DNA from: Galeopsis tetrahit
Lineage: Eukaryota; Streptophyta; Magnoliopsida; Lamiales; Lamiaceae
DNA length: 64,000 nucleotides
Direction: 5' to 3'
Assembly: GCA_963675135.1 (NCBI GenBank)
Contig: OY776122.1
Span: forward strand, 86,438,472-86,502,471
The notes below the pieces were generated by a model. The model searched no databases. It worked only from the letters and a program-made list of their open reading frames with translations, and was not told where the DNA came from. The number at the start of each line of letters is the position of its first letter. Position 1 is the first letter of the stretch. Both the position numbers and the translations under genes were made by a program. Positions 1-9,348 of this stretch are shown piece by piece.

Positions 1-1264
1 AGTAAGCTAGTGAAAATGTCTAGAGGGGGGTGAATAGACTTTTCAAAATTCTTTCGAAATATCAAAGTACAATATGCGGAATACGAAATTATCAATGAGC
101 CCAATTCAAGATTATACTCAACTTATTTTCGAGAACTCTGTTCTATACTCAACTAGTCTAGATCAGTTAAGTAGTTAAACCAATTAAGCAATTTAAACAA
201 TCAAAACTGTAAAGTAAATCAAACACAAGATTTATAGTGGTTCGACAACTTGTCTACATCCACTCTCACAAACCCAGTTGTGATGTTTCCACTAAACTCT
301 TCCAATCGAGTACAAGTGTATGTTCCTGTCTTTAACGTCCCAAGAAGAAGACTTAGATCTTCAACAGACTATACCTCCAGATACGTCTACGATCTTACTA
401 GAAATTTTACAAGTATCTAGCACCTTGAAAATAACAAACAAAAACTAAAAACTTCTCTGTTCTTCAGTAGTAGCCTTCTGAATTCTTCACTTGTCTTCTG
501 GCTATCTTTCTGAACTTCAAACAATCTCTGAGAGTAAATATATCTTCGATAATGCTTCACTTGAGTATGAACGTCAGTATATCAGTAGTTTTCAATATCA
601 CAGTAGTTAGTCCTCAATGCATACCTTGGGGTATTTATAGACTTCAATCTTCAAGAACTTAGTAAGTTGTAACCAACTTTTCTTGATAACTACCTTCAAC
701 TGAATCTTCTTATCAATCCACGCGTTTCTGTTATGAATTAGTTATTCCATAACTAACTTTTATATCTTTATCTCTTCACGCGCATTTGTAACTAACTCCA
801 AGTTGACTTGTCTTGTGTAGTCTTCTTATCTTGAGTAGTAGACTTCGACTCTTCTTGTCTGGTCTTCCTTCTTCAAACAGTAGAGTAGACTATACTAATC
901 TTATCAAGACTATTACATTACTTTAAGCTTTTATAATACAAGCTTAGTCAACTTATAAACTATACAATGAATCTAATCTATTACATATAAAAATCATCAT
1001 GAGCTCTATACAACATTTAAATAGCTCAGTAACAATCTAACATATATGAAGTACTTACAAATCGTACTTATCTTTTGAATACTTTTCTTTTAAACTGTAC
1101 TTGTCTTTTGAATTCTACTGATCTGTACAAGATGACTTCAACTCAACTAGACTAGTTTAGTCAACACTTAGAAAATATTCAAGTCTTCTTTTTGGCTTAT
1201 CAAAACTTTATCTTTTATCTTTTATTCATCATTTAGGACTTGTTCTAGGATTCATATCCCAACA
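1..1264 (-). repeat. 3' LTR of SIRE element 1 (cut by window edge)
   Basis: This segment matches 12075-13338 base for base in length (1264) and, by eye, differs only near 335 (c here, a at 12409). It ends in the inverted terminal dinucleotides expected of an LTR (…CCCAACA on the plus strand, which is TGTTGGG on the element strand). A TATAAATA box on the minus strand lies at 632-639. Confidence 0.93.
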
Positions 1265-1277
1265 ATTTCCCCCTTTT
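1265..1277 (-). other. Polypurine tract of SIRE element 1
   Basis: Directly next to the 3' LTR the element strand reads AAAAAGGGGGAAAT, the purine run that primes plus-strand DNA synthesis in LTR retrotransposons. SIRE-type elements characteristically have this A-run/G-run tract next to TGTTGG. Confidence 0.85.
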
Positions 1278-1442
1278 TGATGAAGCCAAAACTACTTGAA
1301 TCTTTTCTTATTAGTAGACTAGTTAAGTAGTTACCTTGTCTTTTAACATCAAAATAGTACTTTATCTTTTTCATTCATTCAGAAGTAGATCAGTAGATAT
1401 TACAAATACTACAAAAAAATAACGAAATCAAAACAAACTAAA

Positions 1443-4400
1443 CTATACTTGAAAATTACCTCTTTCTGAATCTGGAACACAGAAAGCATTGAGTAGTCTA
1501 GTATGGATTCCTTGGATATGTTCTTCGTCTTCAATCTTCTCATTGTCTAGCAACTCATCTTCATACTTCTTGATCTGGTTCACATCTGCCCTTTTACCTG
1601 AACTAGTCATAGGACACTTCCATTTCGGAAAACCAGGAACAAGAATATTAAAATTAGCAGCAGCAGATATCCTTATGATTAAGTTCCATAGCATCTTATG
1701 CTGTCCTTCCATGAACTTATCAAACATAGCATAAAGATCGTCAGAGTTATCAGAATCTCCAAACTTCCTGATAATCCAGTGATCAAGTTCCCATTGTCTC
1801 TTCACCTTCATCCACTCTTGACGATGTTCTTTGTCAATAAAATGATCAATGAGCTTGTCTTCTATTTGATCTTCATCAGGCTTCTGCTTCAACAAACTTT
1901 CAATGTGTTTTTCTATCTTCTTCTTCTTAGCATAATGAGCTTCATCACTTGGCTCATCAATCTTTTGCTTCTTCAAAATACCAGCTTCAGGAGTAGGCTC
2001 TTCAATGGTAATAGACTTCCTTTTCGATACCATTTTCTTCTGTACTTCAGCTTCTGGAGATGCAATAGACTTGCCCTTCTCCTTCTTCTTCAATTCATCA
2101 GCTTCAACTTTAGCTTGCTCAGCTTCTGCAGTTTTAACCAATCTGCCCCTGCCTCTCTTAGGCCTTTTAAGATCTTGCATAGCTTCAGCAGCATCTTTAG
2201 CTTCTGGTTCAGCACTTGCTTCTTTTACTCCTTCAGCAGCAAATTCAACTCGACTTGCCTCTTCCCCCTTTTTGGCTTCATCAGTTGCCTTGAGAGAGAA
2301 AAGAGAAGTGAACCGAGTCATTTCTTCCATCATCGCCTGCTTCATAAGATCTGTAGCTTTCTCAATTTGCTTTTCATGCGACTTGTTTTGACTTAACTTG
2401 TCCAGCTTGGTCGCAACCAACTCTAGCTTCTGAGTAGATAAATTCAACTCATTCTTAAAATGTGTAGCAGTTAAACGTAACTTCTTGTTTTCTTCAGTCA
2501 TAGCCGAGATAAGTTGTTGAGCTTGAGTTAACTGATCATATGCTTCCTTCCTCTGAACATCAGCAACTTCGATTCTTGCTCTATAGACTCGTTCCAACTT
2601 CCTGGATTCAGTAGCTAGTACGCGAGCAAAATCGACTGAGCTTTTCTCTGAGTATTCAACTTGATCTTGAAGAAATCCCTCAAGTTGCTCAAACATATGC
2701 TGTCTGTATTCTTCATCCACCTGACTGACTGCATCAACTATCAAATCTTTTGAACTTGTCACAAGGACATTGTTTTGTTCAGTAAGAATCTTCTTGATAT
2801 CAGATTTAAGAAACTTATCAATCGATGCTTTGACAACAGCTTTCAATTCGTTCTTCAACTCATCTATTGAGGCGGCTGAGATAGCATGAGATGACTGTCC
2901 AATCTCAACATGAGTAGCATCAAGCATGACTTCATCTGCCGGAATCAAAACTTTCACCAACTGATCTGCTGGAACAGTAGCCAAGACCTCGTCTTCAACT
3001 GGATCAACCTCTGGAAGCACACTTCCAGCAATAGCTCTTAGATTAAGTTGAGGAGAGTAAGATATAATAGCAAACTTCGCTTCATGAGCCTTCTTTTCAG
3101 CAATAGCTATGTCCTTCTTCAATAAGGCATGCAACTTCTTCATGTATCCACAAAGTTCAAATGGAAGTAAATCATCAGAATAACGATTTATAAAAGTAAA
3201 ATCTGATCTTGGACTATCAGCATGTTCTATCTGAAATTTGAACACAATGCCTCTCAACTGGTCTGAGACATTGTCCAAATCTAAGACTGGATCAGTGGAC
3301 TGAATCAACGCAGCTTGATCACCTTCAATCACCACAATGTCTTGCTCATCATCAAGATCTGGAACCTGAACACCAACATCAATCTTGAATTCTGAACTCA
3401 TCAAGTCATCAGAAATACCAAGTAGTCTTTTCGCAAGAGCAGTGATAGCATGATTTGGGAAAAGTTCTGAGTGATCACTAACACCACTGTTCTCCTTCTG
3501 CTCCATTTCCCAATCCATGAAGTTTGAAATACCACCCTTTCCTAAGATGACTTCGAAGAGATCATCTGTACCAGACTTTTTCAAGGCCACCCAAGTACAA
3601 ATTCGAACCAGTTTCTCAAACTGCTCTGAGGAGTAGTCGACTTCAACAGATGAAAGCTGCTTCTTCAAATTCTTGCTCATCTTTGAACGGACTCGCTTCT
3701 CTCTTAGACACATGGGATAATAGACCAAGGATTCGAATCTAGCTTCAGTCGGGGTCTGAGTAGATGGGGTCTCTAACTCAGTTGTTGCAGTGGCAACTAT
3801 CGTCTGATCTGAAGTAGATGGGACCAAGGGTTCAACATATTCTGTTGAGGGAGAGGGTGTGAAAGGACTGGTTTCAAAAAACTTTGATGTGTCTTGGTTT
3901 GGTATGACAACTGTCGGAGTATCAGTTGTATCCATTATGGGAGTGTTTTCAGGTAGGCTGACCCTCAGCGGATATGCTGGCAGCACTTGTGAAGTTGTGG
4001 GAATAGGTCTAGGCCTAGATCGATGTGATCTTGCCTTGGTTCGAACAGAAGAGGATGGGAGAGAGAGAGGAATTGAAACAGATTGAGTAGTAGAACCAAC
4101 CTGTACACTCGACTCGGCTGGACGTGTAGGCGAATCGACTCTCACCAAAGTGTACATCTCAGGTATTTGTCCACTCGACTCCTGCTCTTGAGTCGACTCT
4201 TCTTCTGACTGAGTCCTCTCTGAGTCTTCTGCACTAGATGAGTCTTGTGCAGCTTCCATTTGCTTGTCTTCAACGGACTCATCTTCTGAAGATCCAGATT
4301 CACCAGCATATGGCAAAGCGTCCATGGGATCAATTCTTGCTTGCCTAGGTGCAGATGGCCTAGCAGCAGCCTGTTTCCTTACTGCCCCTTTCTTCAAGTA

Positions 4401-5171
4401 AAACTTCAAAGGATGAAATGGCTTTCCTTTGCTCCATTTCGTCTTGTTTGGCATTAGGAGAGGAAGTAAGATACTTAGCTTATTACCATAACCAACAGCA
4501 GTAGACACCACCCAATTTCGAGTATTGTCATCTACTCGAACACTTCGCTCAAAATACATAATGCGGTCTGCAATCAGCTTGAACCAATTGCATTCAGTGA
4601 TACCGTAAAAAATTACAGCCATTACCCTTGCCTTCACAAAGGTCACAGAGTCATGAGAACCAGTCGAACTTAACAGAATTTTGCTGGCAATATCCAACAA
4701 TGTGCGATATTTTTTAAGAAGATCACCCTTCTTGACTGGAGCATACTTGCCATCCGGTTTCTGTTTCAGCTTCTTGCCACAGAAGATGCTCAAATATCGA
4801 ATTTCTTGTCCAAGTGCATAATTATCAATGTCAATTGAACCGATGGGCAGCTGTAGATGGTTGAACATCGTTTCTGGAGTGATTTGCACACGATCTTCAC
4901 CAATAAACGACTCAATAATATCACCCTGTCTGATGACGTTGGCATAAAATTCTAGCACCTCCTCCTCCAAGACCACTTGAGGAAATGATTCTAGATACGG
5001 TTTGAGCCCACATCGGGTGCATTTAGCCAGAATCTCAGCATCGTCGTCTGAGTGATTGCCCTTGAAGAACACAGATGGTTCTACATTTACTTTGTTATCG
5101 GAAATGTACCGTCCTAGGTCGAATGTGACCTGCATGTTAGTTCTAAGATCGAAAATTGATCGAGTAGACAT
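1443..5171 (-). CDS. Extra long reading frame (ORF3) of SIRE element 1, plant-transposon-protein-like
   Basis: An uninterrupted frame runs from 5309 to 1443 (1288 codons). The likely start is the ATG at 5171 (MSTRSIFDL), which gives 1242 codons; the 46 codons upstream look like leader. Using numbering from 5309, residues about 100-300 (FYANV, ITPETMFNHLQLP, VMAVIFYGI) resemble the plant 'putative transposon protein' domain family (Pfam Transposase_32-like). Residues 330-540 are Ser/Thr/Pro/Glu-rich, 815-1000 are predicted coiled coil, and 1045-1150 are Lys/Glu/Ala-rich with an AT-hook-like KRGRGRL and several basic clusters. No signal peptide or clear transmembrane helix is visible, so it does not look like a classical envelope protein. 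It sits where SIRE elements carry their 'env-like' frame. Function unknown; domain call from memory. Confidence 0.75.
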   Translation of the reverse strand: MSTRSIFDLRTNMQVTFDLGRYISDNKVNVEPSVFFKGNHSDDDAEILAKCTRCGLKPYLESFPQVVLEEEVLEFYANVIRQGDIIESFIGEDRVQITPETMFNHLQLPIGSIDIDNYALGQEIRYLSIFCGKKLKQKPDGKYAPVKKGDLLKKYRTLLDIASKILLSSTGSHDSVTFVKARVMAVIFYGITECNWFKLIADRIMYFERSVRVDDNTRNWVVSTAVGYGNKLSILLPLLMPNKTKWSKGKPFHPLKFYLKKGAVRKQAAARPSAPRQARIDPMDALPYAGESGSSEDESVEDKQMEAAQDSSSAEDSERTQSEEESTQEQESSGQIPEMYTLVRVDSPTRPAESSVQVGSTTQSVSIPLSLPSSSVRTKARSHRSRPRPIPTTSQVLPAYPLRVSLPENTPIMDTTDTPTVVIPNQDTSKFFETSPFTPSPSTEYVEPLVPSTSDQTIVATATTELETPSTQTPTEARFESLVYYPMCLREKRVRSKMSKNLKKQLSSVEVDYSSEQFEKLVRICTWVALKKSGTDDLFEVILGKGGISNFMDWEMEQKENSGVSDHSELFPNHAITALAKRLLGISDDLMSSEFKIDVGVQVPDLDDEQDIVVIEGDQAALIQSTDPVLDLDNVSDQLRGIVFKFQIEHADSPRSDFTFINRYSDDLLPFELCGYMKKLHALLKKDIAIAEKKAHEAKFAIISYSPQLNLRAIAGSVLPEVDPVEDEVLATVPADQLVKVLIPADEVMLDATHVEIGQSSHAISAASIDELKNELKAVVKASIDKFLKSDIKKILTEQNNVLVTSSKDLIVDAVSQVDEEYRQHMFEQLEGFLQDQVEYSEKSSVDFARVLATESRKLERVYRARIEVADVQRKEAYDQLTQAQQLISAMTEENKKLRLTATHFKNELNLSTQKLELVATKLDKLSQNKSHEKQIEKATDLMKQAMMEEMTRFTSLFSLKATDEAKKGEEASRVEFAAEGVKEASAEPEAKDAAEAMQDLKRPKRGRGRLVKTAEAEQAKVEADELKKKEKGKSIASPEAEVQKKMVSKRKSITIEEPTPEAGILKKQKIDEPSDEAHYAKKKKIEKHIESLLKQKPDEDQIEDKLIDHFIDKEHRQEWMKVKRQWELDHWIIRKFGDSDNSDDLYAMFDKFMEGQHKMLWNLIIRISAAANFNILVPGFPKWKCPMTSSGKRADVNQIKKYEDELLDNEKIEDEEHIQGIHTRLLNAFCVPDSERGNFQV

Positions 5172-6027
5172 CTCAATAATAATCAGTAACTGAAATGCTT
5201 GAAAATAGGGAGAGGCAAAAACTTCTTGAGAAAAACAAGGAATTAACACAAATGTGACTAAGTCGTGTGATAATTGGGTTTTGATCAAGACAGTTAAGAC
5301 CTTTGGCATTCGGTTACGGAACCGAGAGTATTATGTAATTTGACATTGTAAACTTTGAAATCCGCCCTTTCTTAGTTAGACCAGAGGAGTGAACTCATCT
5401 GTCTTAGTGTAGATAAGTGAGAACTGGATGTATACACCACATCAAATGAGAGTGTATAAATCTAATTCTAGGGTTTTCAAAGTCTATCAATACCTAATTA
5501 CTATAATATCCTTAATCCGTTTTGATTAAACACTTAGCATTTAACAAAACTTAGCTTGTCTGGTCGAGTCCATCCAGAACAGACGAGTAGACTCAAGCTT
5601 CACCAGACGAGTTGACTTAAGTACACAAGACGAGTTCCCCCTTCGTCTGTGCATGTCTATTCTGATTCTCGAACGACTTCGATTACCTATCTTCTCACTT
5701 TCACATGTAATTGATGGTGCAAGTAAAGTAACAATAATTAAAATGAATATCAATCTAAAGCAATGATCAAGGATTCGAACAAGATGACTATTGACTAGCA
5801 TAAGGGTCAACATAAGGATATTTAAGAAATCATAGATTCCCCCTTAAATGTTTATTCCCTTAGTATTACCCTCAGCTTTACCAGCTTCCTCATCGGGTTG
5901 TCTAGTCACCTTGTCTAGCCTTGTATACCTGTCTATTGAGTGAGTAGACGAGTGCTCTGTGCTTTTTGTAGTAACTTGTCTATTTCTCCTGTCTTCTTAG
6001 GATTGTACCTGTCTCGTTAGTACATTG
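5172..6027 (-). other. Spacer between pol and ORF3 of SIRE element 1
   Basis: About 0.85 kb without a supportable gene. It includes the 46-codon upstream extension of ORF3. It probably holds the leader for ORF3 expression (internal promoter or splice acceptor), but no clear signal can be named. Confidence 0.5.
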
Positions 6028-9000
6028 CTATAGACTAGTAGGATCAAGATCAATAAGTCCTAGACTGATGCATAATTCATGAAATCGAGCCTCAGCTAAT
6101 GGTTTTGTGAAAATATCAGCTCTTTGAAAATCAGTATGAATCTTTTCCATGCGAATATCCTTCTTTTCTACATGATCACGTATGAAATGGTGTTTCACAT
6201 CAACATGCTTACAACGTGTGTGCAGAACAGGATTTTGTGTAATGGCAATTGCACTATTACTATCACAGAATATAGGAACATTTGATTCACAAATATTATA
6301 ATCTCTAAGCTGTTGTATAAGCCATAATAATTGACTACAACAACTACCAGCAGCCATATACTCGGCTTCAGTAGTAGAGGTAGCAACACTTGTCTGCTTT
6401 TTCGAAAACCATGAAATGAGTTTTGTGCCTAAGAATTGACAAGAACCAGATGTAGATTTCCTATCTATTCTACAACCACCAAAATCAGAATCAGAGTAGC
6501 CACTTAGAGATAAATCATCATTTGAAGGATACCATATACCACGATTGATGGTTCCTTTCAAATATTTCAAAATCCTTTTAGTGGTTTCCATATGACTCTC
6601 TTTTGGATTAGCTTGAAAGCGAGCACATACACTAACAGAAAATGCAATATCAGGTCTACTAGCAGTCAAGTACAGTAATGAACCAATTAGACCACGATAA
6701 TGAGTTTGATCAGTACACTTACCTTGTTCGTCTGGGTCCATTCTGTATGTAGGTAGCATAGGTACGCCAGCAGACTTGCATGTCTTAATACCATACTTGT
6801 CTAGAAGATTTCTAGTATACTTTGCTTGATTTATGAAAATCCCTTCAGGGGTCTGTTTTACTTGAAGTCCAAGAAAGTAATTCATTTCACCCATCATAGA
6901 CATCTCAAATTTACTTTGCATGAGTGTTGAGAAACTTTCACTCAGCTCTTTGTTAGGTGAACCAAAAATGATGTCATCTACGTAAATTTGGACGAGTAAA
7001 ATGTCTTTCCCTTCTTGTCTTCTAAACAAGGTTCTGTCTACCTTGCCTTTAGTAAAACCATTTTCTAATAGAAATTGAGAAAGAGTATCGTACCAGGCTC
7101 TTGGAGCTTGCTTTAGTCCATATAAAGCCTTCTTTAATTTGTATACCTGATTACCTTTGACTTCGAAACCTGGGGGTTGTTCAACATATACTTCTTCCAC
7201 GAGAATACCGTTAAGAAACGCACTTTTAACATCCATTTGATATACAGTAAATTTCATGTAAGCAGCATATGCAAGAAACAATCGAATGGCTTCTAGTCTA
7301 GCAACAGGAGCATAAGTTTCATCATAATCTATGCCTTCAGCTTGTGAGTAGCCTTGGGCGACTAGTCTAGCCTTATTACGAACAACTACATCATTCTCAT
7401 CTTTCTTATTCTTGAAAATCCATCTGGTGCCAACTACATTATGATGTTTTGGTCTATCAACAAGTTCCCAGACGTCGTTTCGAACAAACTGATTCAACTC
7501 GTCTTGCATAGCAATGATCCAATTACTATCAGCCAATGCCTCATTAATGGTTTTTGGCTCGATAGATGAGAGGAAACAACACCAGCAAAACAGAGATGGA
7601 CTAGATTGTTCTTGCGACTCAAAGAGTTGTCGTCTAGTCTTAACACCAGCAGTAGAGTCACCAATAATATTTTCAGTATTATGCGCTGATTTCCATGTAT
7701 TTCTATTCTTAACAAAGATACTATCATCTATATCATGTACAGCATCATGCATGTCAACATCATTATCATCAGAAGATTTAATAGGAGTAGACGAGTCGAC
7801 TAATTTAGGTATGTCAACTGGTCTAGTAGAGTTACCTTGAGCACTCACCTTCTTCTGGTCGTCTGACTCGAGAGCTTTTATAAATGGATTATATGCTTGA
7901 ACGGATTCATATACCTCTGAGTCTTTGTCAGATTCGACAGTTAGCTCAGTAGCTTTCTCACTGATCTTGTTGGCAGACGGGTCCTGTTGGGATTCTTCGA
8001 AAACCACATGTGGTGTTTCTTCCACACAAAGGGTTGAGTAGTTGAATACTCTAAATGCTTTGCTAGTCGAGGAGTATCCTAAGAATATCCCCTCGTCTGC
8101 TTTAGCATCGAATGCATTCAACTTGCTTTTCCCATTGTTATGGATGAAACACTTGCATCCAAATATATGAAAATATGAAACTCTGGGTTTTCTACCTTTC
8201 CATACCTCATAGGGCGTCTTACCTAGTGCTTTATTGATAGCACTTCTATTTTGTGAGTGGCATGCAGTGTTGATAGCTTCTGCCCAAAATTTCTGAGGCG
8301 TATTATACTCTGTCAGCATGGTCCTGCAGGCCTCCTTAAGAGTTCTGTTCCTTCGTTCTGCTACTCCATTTTGCTGTGGTGTCCTAGCTGCACTAGTAAG
8401 GTGCTGGATGCCACGCTTGGAACAAAATTCGTTAATATAGCAGTTAATGAATTCAGTACCCTTGTCACTACGTATCTTGACAATTGACTGATTCTTCTCA
8501 ACCTGTAACTTCTTCAATAGATCAGGCAAAAGTGTTTGTGTATCACTCTTCTTGTGTAAGAAGACTACCCAAGTGAACTTAGAATAGTCGTCTACCACAA
8601 CAAGTGTGTACCTTCTACCGTTCAAAGTTGGAGGAGTTATTGGGCCATGTAAGTCCATATGTAGAAGTTCAAGAACTCTACTGGTTGAGAGGGATGGAAT
8701 AGATTTAAAAGAGCCCTTCACCTGTTTACCTTTTTGACAGGAGGTGCATACATGTGACTTATAGTAGACTTCATTGGGAATACCTTCCACAAGGTAGTCT
8801 CTGGCTATCTTATTAAGAACCTTAAAGTTTAGATGACAAAGGCGTCTATGCCAGAGCCAGCCAAGTTCTTTAGGATTCTTAGTAAATAGACAGGTGTCCC
8901 TCGGACAACTGTTCCAGTTCACTATGTACACACTTCCTTGTCTAATGCCGACTAGTAGGACTGTGTGTGTTTTCTTGTCGATGATTTCACATTTCTGACT

Positions 9001-9309
9001 CTTGAACTGCACCTTGTATCCACGATCACAAAATTGTGAAACAGAGAGTAAATTGTATTTCAAGCCTTCAACATAAGAAACGTCTTGAATTTCTATGTCA
9101 CCATTCTGAATGTAACCAAATCCTTTAGTAACAGCAATGGAGCTATCACCAAATATCACTTTTGGTCCTTCTTGCTCACGATAGCTTGATAAGAGAGTCT
9201 TAGTACCAGTCATGTGGTGCGAACAGCCACTGTCTATGTACCAAGTTTCTCCTGTTGAGCCACCTTTCTTGTATAGATCGAGTCGACCCTGCAATAGATG
9301 ATAATACAT
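6028..9309 (-). CDS. SIRE element 1 Pol polyprotein
   Basis: This is a 1093-codon uninterrupted frame. It contains an aspartic protease (YIDSGCSHHMTG, residues about 25-36), the GAG-pre-integrase HHCC zinc region (LWHRRLCHLNF … CTSCQKGK, about 150-195) and the integrase core with its D, D, E residues (HMDLHGP, IRSDKGTEF, QQNGVAERRN; about 215-330). Reverse transcriptase follows (KARLVAQGYSQAEGIDYDET through LVQIYVDDIIFGS; about 640-810), then RNase H (TEAEYMAA … FCDSNSAIAI … ADIFTKPL; about 970-1080). All catalytic signatures are present, so the enzyme set looks intact. The ATG at 9309 is two codons after an in-frame TAA, and gag ends 40 bases upstream. How Pol is translated is therefore unclear. 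Confidence 0.92.
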   Translation of the reverse strand: MYYHLLQGRLDLYKKGGSTGETWYIDSGCSHHMTGTKTLLSSYREQEGPKVIFGDSSIAVTKGFGYIQNGDIEIQDVSYVEGLKYNLLSVSQFCDRGYKVQFKSQKCEIIDKKTHTVLLVGIRQGSVYIVNWNSCPRDTCLFTKNPKELGWLWHRRLCHLNFKVLNKIARDYLVEGIPNEVYYKSHVCTSCQKGKQVKGSFKSIPSLSTSRVLELLHMDLHGPITPPTLNGRRYTLVVVDDYSKFTWVVFLHKKSDTQTLLPDLLKKLQVEKNQSIVKIRSDKGTEFINCYINEFCSKRGIQHLTSAARTPQQNGVAERRNRTLKEACRTMLTEYNTPQKFWAEAINTACHSQNRSAINKALGKTPYEVWKGRKPRVSYFHIFGCKCFIHNNGKSKLNAFDAKADEGIFLGYSSTSKAFRVFNYSTLCVEETPHVVFEESQQDPSANKISEKATELTVESDKDSEVYESVQAYNPFIKALESDDQKKVSAQGNSTRPVDIPKLVDSSTPIKSSDDNDVDMHDAVHDIDDSIFVKNRNTWKSAHNTENIIGDSTAGVKTRRQLFESQEQSSPSLFCWCCFLSSIEPKTINEALADSNWIIAMQDELNQFVRNDVWELVDRPKHHNVVGTRWIFKNKKDENDVVVRNKARLVAQGYSQAEGIDYDETYAPVARLEAIRLFLAYAAYMKFTVYQMDVKSAFLNGILVEEVYVEQPPGFEVKGNQVYKLKKALYGLKQAPRAWYDTLSQFLLENGFTKGKVDRTLFRRQEGKDILLVQIYVDDIIFGSPNKELSESFSTLMQSKFEMSMMGEMNYFLGLQVKQTPEGIFINQAKYTRNLLDKYGIKTCKSAGVPMLPTYRMDPDEQGKCTDQTHYRGLIGSLLYLTASRPDIAFSVSVCARFQANPKESHMETTKRILKYLKGTINRGIWYPSNDDLSLSGYSDSDFGGCRIDRKSTSGSCQFLGTKLISWFSKKQTSVATSTTEAEYMAAGSCCSQLLWLIQQLRDYNICESNVPIFCDSNSAIAITQNPVLHTRCKHVDVKHHFIRDHVEKKDIRMEKIHTDFQRADIFTKPLAEARFHELCISLGLIDLDPTSL

Positions 9310-9348
9310 AATTTAGGTACCCTCCTTGTTTATTGGGGTCCTTGGGGG

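Noticed and set aside
2005..2391. Plus-strand open frames inside SIRE ORF3, gag and pol (for example 1698-2396, 7514-7840, 9821-10219, 14158-14484)
   Set aside because: They lie antisense to long coding frames, have no family signatures, and recur only because the elements recur.
1443..5309. Calling SIRE ORF3 an envelope glycoprotein
   Set aside because: No signal peptide, membrane anchor or cleavage site is visible; the content is charged and coiled-coil.
5541..5813. 90-codon minus-strand frame between pol and ORF3
   Set aside because: No family signature and no start context; treated as spacer.
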